The notes under the pieces: model-generated | The model's database searches: none | Told to the model about the DNA's origin: nothing | What the model saw: only the letters and a program-made list of their open reading frames with translations | NCBI RefSeq assembly: GCF_907165205.1 | Contig: NC_058196.1 | Span: 27,446,501-27,510,500, forward strand | Direction: 5' to 3' | DNA: 64,000 bases | From: Coccinella septempunctata | Lineage: Eukaryota > Arthropoda > Insecta > Coleoptera > Coccinellidae | Shown here: piece by piece, positions 24,964 to 38,089 of the stretch | Layout: each line of letters starts with the position of its first letter | How positions within the stretch are numbered: the stretch's first letter is position 1 | Position numbers and translations under genes: made by a program

Positions 24964-26540
24964 GGCATGGCATAGTTCTGCATAGTAATTACCTTACCCA
25001 TACAGCTCTTGCAAGCCTACGAACACAGGTAATGTTCTCATCCAACAAATCACAATATTTCCATACCAAGAAATCGCATGTCAGGCCACACGAAGAGATC
25101 CTACAGGGAAATGAGGATCACCTGGTGCTCTAGCCGTGTTGATGTGAAGATTTATTTTTAGTTTTATAGCTTGTCGTTAGTTTACGACTCACATCAATCA
25201 CTCTCAAGTTCAAAGATAAAAAAGATATAAAACAAAACGTTGGTTTTACGACTGCTAAAATGAGGAATCATCAGCCATTTTCCACAATGAAAACGTAATA
25301 AAAAATGGACCCGACGTTTTTATTGTTAGACGAACGATTGGATCCGATCCGGTGGTTTTGTTGGAGGTGTATCCTCTCGCAAAAATATAGATGACAACTT
25401 GATCGTAGTTATAAGTGCATAATGGGAACTCCTGAATTTTCAGAATGGCTTCAAGACTCCAAGAAATGCACAGGATAGATAGGGGAGGTTGCAAACTCTA
25501 TACAATCTTTGCAGATGCGAAAGCTGTGGAAGATTTGGCCAACATACAGAGCAGGCTGAAAATTTTTGATCCATAGCATGAAAACATGTCAAAATGTCCT
25601 CTCTATTGCAGATCAACTTGTAGAAAAAGAGGTGCAAAATCTAGACAATCTAATACAAGGTTAACCAACAGAAAGCATTCGAAACTGCGTCCAAATGTGT
25701 CCTTATCAAATTCGGCCGATTGTTCAGTTGCACATGCAAAATTAACGACCATGGTGGCCCAATGTCCAGACAAAGCTTGCACCTTCCACGATGATTTATT
25801 CAGTGCTGATAAACATGGCCGTGAGGATAATCTAATGAGTGAAATTTCTCACTTCGACAGTGCTAATTATCACAAAATTCAATTTTATCGGCAATGCACA
25901 CTAAGTATCATCTGTTATGACCCTTAGCGTTTATCGCCGAGGAAGTTATGGCTCGACTGATACATAAACAACGTTGCATTGAATCATTAAGGGAATTTTC
26001 AGCGATCAGACATGGCTTTTATGCACATTATTCAATCCCTGTGTCGCATAATCTTGAAACGAGAAATTCATAGCAAGGTAAGTATACGTTTCTTAACAAG
26101 ATATCCTCAGTGTTGCGTGAGATATATTCAAACTCAGATCAGCAATTATTCCATTCCTATATTTGACAGCTAAGATCTCACATCTGCATGATATAAATCA
26201 CATTAGATTTACATTTGTCAGATTTGATAAATTTTCCGAATAACTTATGGCTGGTTTAAATTTATCGGAAGGTTATCTATTCGATAAACTTAATGGACAG
26301 ATAACTGATCATTCTAATTGCTTAGGTCCCAATATCGTTGGATTGAGTTAAACCATCAACGATGGCTTAGTGTTTGACGGTCTCGTTTACAGGCAATGAA
26401 CCTCACTTTAGTAGAGATACCACAGTAGTGTTAGTGGGATTTCTAGTAATGATGGAAAGATTAGTGGTAGGATATTGGATGGACTAATCTCTGGAAATCC
26501 ACCGTTTAAAATGCAACCCTCTATTCGATGTCAGTAGTCG
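24964..26540. other. Single-copy stretch, nothing firmly recognised
   Basis: An open frame at 25586-25927 (113 codons, plus strand, Cys/His-containing but without a spaced zinc-finger pattern) has no recognised homologue. I do not call it a gene. No repeats were found. Confidence 0.3.
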
Positions 26541-26561
26541 GTATGGTGAAGGATTACACCC

Positions 26562-26578
26562 TAGCGCCATCTGGTAGG
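26562..26578 (-). promoter_or_regulatory. CTCF-like motif
   Basis: The minus strand reads CCTACCAGATGGCGCTA, close to the insect and vertebrate CTCF core (CCA-YAG-KGGCGC type). It sits in single-copy DNA that runs on to a GC-richer, CpG-containing block at 26.78-27.06 kb. Binding is inferred from the motif alone. Confidence 0.4.
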
Positions 26579-26779
26579 AGACTAGGACTAACTTCTCACC
26601 CAAACTCTCAGTTTGCAGGAATCATATATCAGGATAATCAATCACAGACGGATTTAATTCTGTTTATAATCTTAAATTAGCACACAGACATTCTTATCAT
26701 AACCACCCTTAAAACAACAACGAAGAGAGAAGCGAACAGACGGAAAATATGGAACATCAACAGGAAAAACGACCCAGAA

Positions 26780-27075
26780 GAATAAGATCGAGTTCCGCCC
26801 GTCCAATATGTTTCCTCCCGTGGAGAAATACGTGCTTATCACCTCAATCCGATATTCTCCTCAACGGGAAATAAAGATCCCTGTGCAACTGCACAAATCC
26901 GCCGTTTGTGAAACTACCGGCGTTTCCATGGATACATCCCTGCACCGAACCCTCGGGAGAGGCTAGCGGGCGCGATAAACGAGGTGTGCGATGCAATGAA
27001 TAGCGGGAGCCTAGTGGGATAGCCTTCGGACGCCAGTGGCGTACCAAGCACAGATTGCCAGGATATTTCCAAGAT
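26780..27075. other. GC-richer single-copy block, candidate regulatory
   Basis: CpG-containing patch near the CTCF-like motif, with GGGCGCGATAAACGAGG near 26970. The 81-codon minus frame (26844-27089) shows no recognised domain. Confidence 0.3.
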
Positions 27076-27200
27076 GTTTTATTGAACAATTTTGAAAGCT
27101 CGGAACGTTTCGGTTTTAGGTGAACTATCGTTATGATCCTATCGTTTTTGACGAAACCATTATGAAAAGTTATTCATTTGAAGTTGAAAAAAATTGAAAT

Positions 27201-27520
27201 AGTGTAACAATTTCATAGACTATAATTTTTTTTGCGTTTTCTATTAATTCTTCTTCATTTCTTTCTTTCCATTCAGTTACTTCTGAGGTTAAAAAAGATT
27301 TACAAAATTGTAACAATTTCCATAGACTGTTGAAAAATGTTTTGCGTTTTCGTTTTGGATGTTTTTCATTTTCATTTCTTTCTCACCATCCAGTTACTTA
27401 TGAAGTTAAAATAATTCAAAAAAGTATAACAATTGCAAGGACTTTTAAAACGAATGTTTTGCGTTTTATATTTAAATGTTTATCTTTTTCTATTATTTTT
27501 CTTCATTTAGTTACTTAGGG
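27201..27520 (+). repeat. Degenerate minisatellite, three ~110-bp units
   Basis: Units start at about 27201, 27309 and 27423 with GTRTAACAATT. Each has a TTTTGCGTTTT phrase and ends CAGTTACTT or TAGTTACTT. The unit is T-rich and diverged, with no coding meaning. Confidence 0.75.
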
Positions 27521-27539
27521 GAATTAATCCCATAGGAAA

Positions 27540-28980
27540 TGTGTCGAAAAATTCTTGAATTTCATGTAATATCAAATTTTTGTGTAATTGTCAAAATAAA
27601 AAAAAAAGAATTTTTTGCTTTAATGGACACTAAATCCTCGCGAATCACTGATTTGGCTTACGTTCTGATCAAAAAAGAATAATTTGCCTAAATATGCGTC
27701 ATGAAAATTGCCAGAACTTTCTCACAGCAACTGAAGAAATAAAAATTGTTATTTGTTGTTGTTGTTGTTATAATCTCCTCAACCATTGTTGTTTAAAAAT
27801 TATTTTATCATTTTAACCAGTCAACGCCAGATCGTAGCAGAACTCATAGTTCGTTTGTTTCGAAAGAGGAAAAATTGTTTATGTTATTATATTAGATAGT
27901 TTTATTCTTGTTTTCATGAAATCCGTAGAAGGCCTACTATTGGTTTCTTAGGTTTATACATACAGAAAAGGACGCCAATGAACCTAGCATGAAACATAAA
28001 TCGGTAATAAAACTACCGAGTATCTACATTGATCCAAACGGCGTGCGAGAAACTAAGAGTTACGGCACGATTGAGATATTTATCAGGCTTCTTACTATCC
28101 TAAAAACGAAGCGTTGGTTTATTTGTGGAGGCATAAATAGAAATGCGATAGTTCCGCAAGTTTTTGCTTCAATCGCTGGGGATGTGTTTTTTACACAATT
28201 TCTCCGGTTGAAAATTTCTATAGAACCGAGAAAGGAAAAGCTCCAACTATATTCATCTTCAATGCCGAATGAACAAGAACTCCACTGAAATATTAATGAA
28301 AAATGGAAACATTCACAAATTTGTTTTCTTAATTGATCGGCCATACTTTATCCTGAGTTGTTATCAAGAAATATGAATATCATTTAATCAGGAGAGTTAT
28401 CGAAGTGCAATATTCCATTATAGAAGATGTTTTGGATAAAAATTTAATTTGAAATGAGGGCACTGAATGTTAGACGAAAATTATTTGAAAAACTGGAATG
28501 ACTCCCATTCTGTATAAACTTTATTGAAACCGCCCTAGCCTTATAGGGTGTTAAATTTACCTCTAATAGTAAAAGAAGGAACTGAAGGTAATAAATAAGG
28601 AAACGACTCATTCCCTAACTCCATCTGATACTTGGAATGGAACATCCTTAATGTTCTGAAACGATATAAATGCAATTTATTCATTGGATTTGAGCTTTGT
28701 CTGTGACGTATCTCGACGGAAATTGATAAGATGCACTCTCAGAGTATCGGAAACATATCTGTTAATTCTAGAGATAGATAAAGATTAATATGAAAGAACC
28801 ACCCTATTTTTGATATGTCTGTATATCGCATGCCATTGAGAGGATGGTGTACTCTTATAACTATCAATCTTGCTTAGCTCAAGGAAGCTTTTTAACTTTA
28901 TAACTTCATTTTCTAACGAAAAATTTTCGAAAATCAATGCAAAACATATCTAACATCCAAAATGTGACCAATTTTAAAAA
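27540..28980. other. AT-rich spacer
   Basis: No gene or repeat family recognised. A short GTT run near 27757-27770 is a minor microsatellite. The two-strand open frames at 27989-28344 overlap and look like chance. Confidence 0.35.
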
Positions 28981-28989
28981 CTTCTAAGC

Positions 28990-29480
28990 TTTTTGAAACG
29001 TTAAACCCGGAGATGGGTTACAAAGGGTTGATTTAATTGCGGTATATTCAACCGTATACGAGCAAGAAGAACAAGAAGCGGACCTTGGGACACGTTCGGG
29101 GCAATCCGTGACAGTAAAACGAATAAAACTGTCATGAGGAGCGCAATATTCCTCAAGGATCTGGACCATTCATTGACCGCACAATGGGAGAGGGTTGCAT
29201 TGGGATCGTCCAGCGCAACGTCCTTGCGTCATTGCGGACAAAGGGTATTATTTTACAGTTTTATAGAGCGTCCGTTTTTTTTACTGAACCTTTTGTGCGA
29301 ACGCCCTCGGGATTCCTCGAATTGCGTTTTTTAAGAATTTATTGCACTTTTGACGGAAGGGTTAGGTTGGCGATGGGGTGGATTTTTCAGTTGGTGTTCG
29401 GTTTCGTATATGCGAGTCACTTTTGTTTGTATCTCTCGGTGTGTAAAAGTATATGGGAATTGGATTTCGAAAAATAATTC
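28990..29480. promoter_or_regulatory. GC-richer single-copy block, candidate enhancer
   Basis: The block contains TGACAGT (29109-29115) and ACTGTCA (29128-29134), an inverted pair around AAAACGAATAAA, plus TTTTACAGTTTTATAGAGCG downstream. These resemble homeodomain and Caudal-type sites. No coding signal. Confidence 0.3.
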
Positions 29481-31330
29481 GGGAGAGTTTTTACTGAAAT
29501 AATTGCAGAAACACGTGCCTGATGCTTCATCGATGTAAAAATACAGAAGGAGGTAATTTTTCATAACCAAAAACGCTTAGTTACGGATCTGAAATTTGGG
29601 AATTTTTCACAACTTTCTGTGCACGAAGAACTCGAAATATTTCACGTAATGAAGATTATAAGTGGAGTGATTTTTGAGCTTTCAATATAGCCAAACGATA
29701 TCACAGTTTTCGATGAAAGTCGCATAAAGTGAACAAAAAGCACGCATAAATATTAAAACAACAATTTCACGAAAAAGATCATCCTGCAGATATTCATAAC
29801 CAAAGTTGCCTGCATTTCAAATTTCGTCCTATTTTCCCAAAAACTGCTATAAAAATGAAAAAGATTTTACCATTCTCCAGGTAGGTAACGATTCAATAGA
29901 TTGCTACCATCAGGTTAATTTTGAGCATCATAATCTGATTTGTAAATTCTATCAATTTTTGGTGAAAAAATTCAATGAAAATTATTCATTCAAGAAATTA
30001 AAGAAAAATGTAATAAAAAATTTCCGTCGATTTATGAGAAACTGAAATAATCTTTCCAAAGGGGAAATGGTATCATTTTTCTCATGGAAAAAGTATAAAA
30101 GGAAGACAATATTTCAATTTAACAATTATTCAAACCTAGCTTCAACAAAAATTTTATAATACGCCATATCGCAGGAAAAAACTATTCATTTACTTAATAA
30201 ATTATCGTTATGAAATATCATTCAGATGACAATCCAACCTTGTTGACAATATTGTTTCCTAATCAGTATTATTTTATTATTTTTGTCAATTTCGGAGCCA
30301 AATATTCAGTGTAAAATTCTCAAACAAATACAAATAATTAGAAGAGAAAACAACCATTCAACCACATAATTAATTGTTTATTCGACGATGCAGAGTTTGC
30401 GACGGCAAAGAGAAGTTGAGTGTTTGAATTTGAATCGATGCAAATGCGTTCGAAAAGTTACAGAATCAAAATAATTTGATTCTACTTATAAATACATATA
30501 GAGATGTCATTTTGTGCTGTCCTATGTTTGTTTTTTGATATTCCATTGAATAAACTAGGGAGTTCTAGAGAAATGAGAGGAGTTTTCAACTATAATTTTA
30601 TGTCAGTTAATTGAAATTAAATGTACTAACCCCACTATCTAAAAAAAAACAATATTGTTTCATTCTGGAAAAATCAAACAATTCAATTAAAAATCAAGGA
30701 AGTGAAACATTACAAACTACCTATATTATTAGGTAAAACTTTATGATATTGAATCATATAGGCTCATCTACATAAATCCAAGTTCCACAACTGAAAAAAT
30801 TTTCATTTAAAATAACTATGTACATTCAACATAAAAATACCTGTGAGCTCCACTTGAATAATAGAAATTTGTCAAAATTCTGTTGAATTCCGTGATTTAT
30901 TTTCTTTCCATCAATCAAATGGAATATTAATAAAATAAAAAAAGTCATTTTCTATTATATTCATTACTATACAAAAAATAAGACAAATAAATTCGTAAAG
31001 GGGTTTATGAACTGGTAATTTCTAAAGGGTTTAGGTTTTCCGATTCTAATTCTGTTGAGGCCAAACTTTCTGAAACTATTTAAATGAAACTAAGAAAATG
31101 CTGTATTGAATGGTGAGATCAAAGAAAGAATAGTATGACTTGTATTTCCATTTAAAAGAAAGTCTTCAAAGACTGAAATATCTAGATACTTGAGAACGTA
31201 GTCGAATAAAACAATCTAATTAACGAATAAACGGGCAATTCCTTACAAATTAACGTATCCCCTTATTTATCCATCAATTCCCCCACATTACAGTTAATTC
31301 AGGAATTCTAACAGGAAATTCGATAACACC
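29480..31330. other. AT-rich spacer, nothing recognised
   Basis: No gene, RNA or repeat family seen on either strand. Confidence 0.4.
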
Positions 31331-32000
31331 CAATTCCCCATCTGATCTAGGACACCAGCGATCATAATGGTTTCCAATAAACAAAGGGGCATCAAATTAC
31401 ACCCTGCAGCTGCTACCCCGATGGCTCTCCTACACTTCCATCCCCCTTAAAAATCGTCGGACGTTTTTTCACCACCTAACTTTTCCTACGACCCCCGTAG
31501 ACCTAACAAAACAACTTCACACAGAGCAGGGCGTTACCGCCTCGGCTCAGTTGGTCGATAACCCAATATGGCCGACCAACATGGTGCCGGGTCCTAGGCA
31601 AAACAAAAAAACCGAACCAGTGTCAGCGCTATTTGCGATAGATAAAGCACGCGAAACGAAAATTTGGACAAAAATACGTCGTTTTTGTGAAAATTTCCCG
31701 CGGAAAACGGAACTCTGGCTTGAGGACGCCGCGGATCGTTTTTCCTCGTCCGAGTGCGACTGTGCTGCTGCTATTTTTACAACGGTTGAGGTAGGTTGAA
31801 ACGAAAACAAATGATACACGGGTCGTTGATTGAGGTTATTACGTCGCGTTCGGGTCGTAAAAGAGCTTTTATTGTCTAATCGTAAAAAAATGCGGGGATA
31901 TCTTTGTCCACCTGGTATCTACGGTCGTGGAAGCGGGGCTTAATGGCTCGAGGACGGTCGTTTTGATTGCGGAAAAATTGGGCCTATGAATCATTCCGAA
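31330..32000. promoter_or_regulatory. GC-richer block with inverted repeat and GTCGTAAAA sites
   Basis: GTTGGTCG (31550-31557) and CGACCAAC (31573-31580) form a perfect inverted repeat around CCAATATGG. Downstream are GGTCGTAAAAG (31853-31863), TTTTATTG (31867) and AATCGTAAAAAAA (31879), a cluster of posterior Hox/Caudal-like sites. The opposing frames at 31547-31819 are mirror images without domains. Confidence 0.35.
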
Positions 32001-32470
32001 GGATATACGATGCTGGATGTTAAATACCGCTTTTAATTGTCCTATAAGAAATTACAGTGTTAATTGTTGTACAACGAATTTTTTTCATTTTTCAACTATA
32101 ATTTCTGTTGTTTTCTCATGCCTGAAGAATTTTATTTAATTAAATCATTATCTGCATTAATCTAAATAGATATACCCATATGTACTGGCTTCATGAATTA
32201 TTGACATCAAAGCAGGCCTTGAAAATCCAGACGCAGCTTGATATCAGGTCACAAAGGCTCACTTTATGTAGATTCTCCATAGGAATAAAATTAAAAAAAA
32301 AATAAAACAAAATCTAAAAATTATTCGAACTGTAAGAAAACCATAAGAGAGAGCAAATACACCAGCATTATCAATATTGATACGATTCATTTCTCGATTT
32401 TTCGATCGAACCAAGTATAATACATCAACAATAGTACAAAATTCGAAATATCTTCAGTAGATGAATACAC
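32000..32470. other. AT-rich spacer
   Basis: Nothing recognised. Confidence 0.35.
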
Positions 32471-32477
32471 TCGTAAA

Positions 32478-33022
32478 ATCATTTTCTTGAGGTCAAAAGA
32501 AACGCAAGAAGAACAAAATTAGCTTCAGAATAACTAGCTAAATCTGTGGCACTTCACATCTGCTGATCTTTCAAAATGAGTGGCATCCGGTCAAAGTCTC
32601 GGGTCAAAGTACACAATTTTTCTAATTTCACAGATTTTTTAGATTTTTGAACATTACTCGAAAACGGCGCATTATACGAGAAAATATGAGGAATAATTTT
32701 TTTCTACAAAACGTTCAAATATTCATAACATAGCGTCCAACTTAGTTTCAAGAGTTGGATTCTTCGAATTTATATATTTTTATAGTACGTAAGGGTGATA
32801 ATGAGAAAACTGGAAGACGTGGGTGATATCTTGAGATCGAAAAAGATTCATCAGATAAAAGGAAAACTATACTCCGTAATTCATTTCATTCGATGAAACC
32901 GTCTGTGTCTTTTAAACCAGTAGGATTCGGAAGAAATGGTGAAGGAGAAAAGGTTTCTCTTGATTGAAGTATTTACTGTTGAAATATTTGTACAAGTCAA
33001 AGACTCACCCTGCATATAATTG
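32478..33022 (-). repeat. Family A MITE, copy A2
   Basis: Reverse complement of the copy at 33.9 kb: CATTATACGAGAAAATATGA near 32668, GAAAACTGGAAGACGTGGGT near 32803 and the terminus TTTGTACAAGTCAAAGACTC ending at CACCCTGCATA near 33020. Its other end (32478) starts inside the terminal repeat, so it is slightly truncated. Confidence 0.8.
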
Positions 33023-33946
33023 GCTGGGTAATTGAATACCAAATAATGAATCAATATATAGATATAGGTAATGAATGAATAGAATAAATATCTATAACCA
33101 AGATATTTTCATAGCTACCACTACGGTGACAATATCGACAAATTAACTTTTTATAAACTCTGTAGTCCTTCATAAATCACAATATAAATATTAGTGTTTC
33201 TCCCACGACTAAGCCTTATCGAATATCTGCTCAATCTCATTCTTGTCAGTTTTCTGGGTTCTAATCCCTAAGAAAAGAACTGAAAGTTTCATGTAACCAT
33301 ATTCAATTATCGCTGAAATGTTCTTGAAATTCAAAAGACTCACTGGGTAAAGGAGAAGACAAATTTATCAACACAATTTACCACCTAATTGTCCTAATTT
33401 CATTAAATTTCAAATCCGAACACAACTTAAACCTTCAACAAAGAAATAACGACTTAAAGTTGAGTGACATGCGAAAAAATTTCAGAATCAGGAAAAACTC
33501 GTCGCTTGTTATCTATATGGAATCGATGTTACAAAATTAAAACGAATCTCTGGGATTTTATGACTCCTGGTATGGATTAAATTATCACCAAGTTCTTCAA
33601 ACGAGAGGCGGATCTAGTATTCCGATTACAGGTAGATATATTATTCCTGTTCCCATATTTATTACCCGGTCCATTTGCATAGAACACTTTTACGATCGTT
33701 TTCTTATGATCCGACCGAATCTGTTCTATTTTTACGACCGTCCGAGATCATTCTTTTAATTCTGCTATTGGGTGATAATTATCCTAGAATTATCCGCTCT
33801 TCAGATCACGAATAAATTGTTGATACGATTATGACTGACGATTACGACAAAATAAAAATTTGTTATCAAGATTTCGAATCTTTCAACTGTGACAACATTG
33901 AAAACAAGAATTTTCAGTGGGCACACAAATCAAGTTTCAGAATTTT
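33022..33946. other. Single-copy stretch with a posterior Hox-like site pair
   Basis: ACTTTTACGATCG (33686) and TTTTTACGACCG (33729) lie within 50 bp, with TTTTAATTCTG nearby. Otherwise AT-rich without a gene. Confidence 0.3.
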
Positions 33947-34649
33947 ATACAGGGTGAGTCTATAACTCGTACAAATATTTCACCAGTAGATTATTGGGGT
34001 CAAAAGAAACACTTTTTGTCTTTACCATTTTTTCCTGATCAGCTCGGTTCGAAAGATACGGGGTGTTGAAAGCCATAAAAATGTTAGTTTTAGTTCTATC
34101 TCACAAACGGTTTTATCGAATGAAATTAATTTCGGAATATAGTTTTTCATTTATTTTATGAATCTTCTTCGATCACAAGATATCATCTACGTCTTCCAGT
34201 TTTCTCATTATCCTACTTACGTACCATAAAAATACCAAAAGTTCGAAGAACCCAACTCTTGAAACTAAGTTATGGACGCTATCTAATGTGTATTTGAACG
34301 TTCTGTAAAATAAAAGTATTCTTCATATTTTCTCGTATAATGCGTCGTTTTCGAGTAATTTGATATTGAAAAATTTAAAAGTATGTGAAATTTGAAAAAT
34401 TGGGTACTTTGGCTGAATACACCGTTGTTTGAAAGATCCTCAAATGTGTAGTGTCTCAGACTTAGCTAGTTCTTCAGAAGGTATTTTTGTTTTTCCAGGG
34501 GTGGCACAGCTCGTTCTGAAAACCTAAAATGTCTTTTTCTTTTTATCAGGGCCGAATCGGAAAAAATGATATGGAAAAAATGTGTTTCTTTTGATCCTAA
34601 GAATTTACTGTTGGGATATTTGTACGAGTCAAAGACTCACGCTGTATAG
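33947..34649 (+). repeat. Family A MITE, copy A3 (full length)
   Basis: Begins TATACAGGGTGAGTC and ends with the inverted GAGTCAAAGACTCACGCTGT; long imperfect terminal inverted repeats of about 60 bp or more (each also carries the AGTAGATT and AAAGAAACAC phrases). Size ~700 bp, no transposase, TA-type ends. It is the best reference copy of the family. Confidence 0.85.
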
Positions 34650-34755
34650 GACTGCAATAAAAGTTAGGTTACTTTCTACAATACACGACGTGTATATTAC
34701 ATAGGACTGTAATGAAAATTAGGTTACTTTTTAGAATACACTACGTGTATATTGA
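34646..34755 (+). repeat. Two 55-bp tandem units next to A3
   Basis: ATAGGACTG starts at 34646 and 34701. Each unit continues with AA-TTAGGTTACTTT and ends in an imperfect palindrome AATACAC-ACGTGTATATT. The first unit overlaps the last bases of the adjoining MITE. Confidence 0.8.
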
Positions 34756-35560
34756 AGAGTGTGGTAATTATGAGGTGTTTCGTGTTATTGCCTTTGACAA
34801 CTGTGGACAATATCACGTCAATATATGCGCTTCTTAAAGTCGTTTTAACGTGTGTTGAAAGAAATTTTGTATTCAAGAAAGCCATGGAATTTGAAGGTCG
34901 ATATTCTGTTCCTAAACGTAATTCCTAAGAAAATGATTTTTACCGACGTGTAAAAAGTATTTATTATTGAATCCTACTCCAGAGATTGAGTGACAACAGA
35001 AGGTGAGTGGAAATATTTTATTTCCAGTCGCCTCAGCTTGTTTGCATTCTTGTAATCTAACTCAATGAGAGAAATGCGTCTCCCACGTTGAAAGATTTGA
35101 TAATTAATGAATCTGCGACTAACTTTTCCTGAAAAATTCCTTTTTACATGAAAGGAATGCATTCAGTCACAGAACATCAACGTCCAAAGTCCCATAGCCT
35201 ATTTGACGACGAATTTTTTTGCCAGTTAGTAACGGGTATTCGATCAACTACATATGTGTATCGACGAAAAGTTAATGTTGGAAAAATTTCAACGCAGAAA
35301 TCCACAATTTCAGTAATAATCACCCGCGGAGCAACAAGGTACCCATTTAATTGGGTATAAACATAGAAGCACCACATCAGACTGAAAATAAGACGATACA
35401 ACCAAGTTACCGACGTCGTAGACACGGTATATAGGTACCAACCGACACGGTATACAATCGAATTAACGTTCAAGATTACGACCGTCGAAAACGGGACAAT
35501 CAAGTCCCGAAACAACGTTTCCCGCAAAACTGATTAGATTTTCCATAGGCGCGCATATGG
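34756..35560. other. Single-copy block, candidate regulatory
   Basis: Opposing open frames at 35148-35360 and 35177-35527 overlap and carry no recognisable domain. ACACGGTATA occurs twice (about 35423 and 35446). GC content rises toward 35.56 kb. Confidence 0.3.
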
Positions 35561-37672
35561 GGAGCGCACAAAAGGAAATTCCGCGAAACATTTTACTTGT
35601 TGTTGTGGTGCTGGTTATCCTTCTAGCTTTGATTATCCAACCTTCGGATTTTACCGAGAGTGACCTCCGGAGGCATTCCTAACGTCTTAACCCTTTTTAT
35701 TGGCTTGCCCTTGAATTTTTTCAGCTGTCAGGACCAGTCGGGCCGCTGTATATACTCGTGGAGATAAGGCGTTTTAGGAATTTATCAGAGGTAGATGAAT
35801 TTCTCCGAGACAGAGGCGTAGGAAGATTTTTTGGCGTTTGTTGTTGGTCCGAAAAAACTTAAATATCATCAGCGTGTGTTGAACGCAAGATAGGTTTATG
35901 ATCTGTTTTATTGCTGGATATGGCTGGCACAAACCAGCTTTAATAAATAAGCAGTAAGGTACAACAATATTTATGGTGTAAACAGTCTCTTTTCAGCAAT
36001 ATACAAAGCTGTAAGTGAGAAATAAAAAAATTATCAATTTATTGACTGATGATGAAGTTTTAGCTCCGAAACGTTGCGTTGGCTCCTATAATCATCCCAA
36101 TTATTTGTTTGGAGAATGTGAATATCACAGGAGTAATTTCTACAAACAACAATTTCCTTATTTAGTGATTTGTTTCAGACTTTGCGAGAAAGAAGTAAAA
36201 AAAGTTTTTAAAATTAATGCTTCTTGTGTCGAAAATTTGGACAAGATGATAACCTCCTCCTTCTAAAAACAAGAGCAGAGAAAGAGCCCCTGATAGAAAA
36301 GATGCTGATTGTCTTATTAATTATTTATAGGTCTTTGTACTTTTTTCTTATGACTTTGTTGTTTTTCATTTTTTACTCTAAATTGTATAGGTAAGGCTAA
36401 ATGTCAAAGTGTCAACGTTCCTGTGGGATTTCTCCTAATTCAATATTTGCTATCAGTGTACGCCACTGTTGAGGATGAAGTCGTATTCGATGTTGATCAT
36501 ATCCACTTAATTAAGGAGGCTCATTATTAGCGAAACGGGTTGAGAGCATTATCGACCACCACTGGTTAAACATTTAGCGAAGGGTATTACAGAATAATCC
36601 TTCGAATACATCTGTGCTACCTTTTTGTGATTTCATTATCTCAACTAACAATCTACTTGATAATTTCGGTTCTACAGATATTCGAAAAATCGTTAAAATG
36701 ACAATTAGTGTAGGCAAACGGTTATAAAAATAATATAAATCTGAATAATCAGCTATATCCAGCGAATAGACATTGATAAATACAAGTTATATTACTTATG
36801 TAAATATTATGAGCGTACTCCAAATTGTTAGTAGGTACACTTTTATTCTTTTATGGCTCTAATTCATCAAGAGGACTAAACAATTGAAGAACATCTGAAT
36901 TCAAACCAACTGACTCTTTATTTAATTTTCTAAATTCTTCATCACAGAAAAATGTTGATAATAATTTTCTTCATTCCAGCCATCTAAGATTGCCAATCAG
37001 TAAAACAAATCTCATCGATTTTTTGTGCGAAGAAACAACCCGAACCTTGAGCAGAATTTCGAACGTTACACCTCAAATCCGATACAAAATCCATACCCTG
37101 ACTGACCTTCAATAAAAAAGCAGAAAGCACAAAGGGTGAGTCGACCTAAAAAGAGAATTTATTGCAACCCTTCCTGCATTAAATGATTATATAGGTGCTA
37201 TATATCCATTTGGAGGCCGAATTGACCGTTTGTAGCTCATTACGTTTATTACTTCTCTGCAGAATGCTGTTCAGTCGTAAAGTTGCAGCAGAACGAAGAA
37301 TATCTGTAGCTGAGGTAGGTGGAATTTTTTTAGTGAATTTTGTTTGTTATTATTTGATTTTTCTAGGACACTAGATTGTTGGTAATTGTTTTCTATTAAT
37401 TTTTCTATTTTTTATTTGTTTATCTATCCATCTGAATAAAACACTAAAGAAATACAATTTAAAAAAATATTGAACATGAAATGAAAAAGTTTTTATTATA
37501 ATATTTGGGGAAAATAATAAATATTTTTCTTGCTGGATTTCAAAGCTTTAATATTGAAAATATTAAAACAATAACTGTCCTGTGCGTTTCACCAAATATT
37601 TGTCACATTTCTTTTTTATTATCACATTTAATTTATTGCGATTCCATTTGGCTGCCCTGTAAACAGAACTTC
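35560..37672. other. Mostly AT-rich spacer
   Basis: No gene or repeat family recognised. The 83-codon plus frame at 36015-36266 (a few spaced Cys) has no identified family, and I do not call it. Confidence 0.3.
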
Positions 37673-37675
37673 TTA

Positions 37676-38033
37676 GGGTAATGTCAGACGCGGCGGTTTT
37701 GACCGAGACGGTTCCCGCTAGCGATCGCCTGTTCGGTGTCACACGGGTCGATTGAATCGCGTCCGTTTATATCCAAAATACAAGGCGGTGTGAGGTCGAT
37801 AAAACCGCCGCGTCTGACATGTTCCATATACACATCACTGATGACTGTACGAAAGGCTCATAAAAACCGAGACGGATAGTGGTCGCGACGACCCTTCGAG
37901 TCGGTTTTAAAATCGCCTGGCGATTCATATCGCTACGTCTGACATGGTCCATTTGAAACCCATTGACGACTCTCCGATACGGTTCTACTCTCGAGAAACG
38001 TCTCGGACAAAACCGCCGCGTCTGACATTACCC
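37676..38033. mobile_element. PIF/Harbinger-like MITE (family G), 358 bp
   Basis: Perfect flanking TTA duplications (37673-37675 and 38034-38036). The terminal inverted repeats start GGGTAATGTCAGACGCGGCG and extend to about 38 bp with few mismatches. It is unusually GC-rich for the region and has no coding sequence. Copies of the right-end sequence (CGCGTCTGACAT or CTACGTCTGACAT) also occur internally near 37810 and 37932, suggesting a composite origin. TTA target duplication and GGG ends fit PIF/Harbinger. Confidence 0.85.
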
Positions 38034-38089
38034 TTACATTAACCAGTCTAGTCATAAATTTTCATTGTTCGATACTCCTTGCAAATTAT

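Noticed and set aside
25586..25927. Cys/His-containing 113-codon frame as a zinc-finger protein
   Set aside because: The Cys and His residues do not follow a finger spacing.
35177..35527. 116-codon minus-strand frame as a membrane protein
   Set aside because: Hydrophobic by AT-rich composition, overlapped by an opposing frame, no homology seen.
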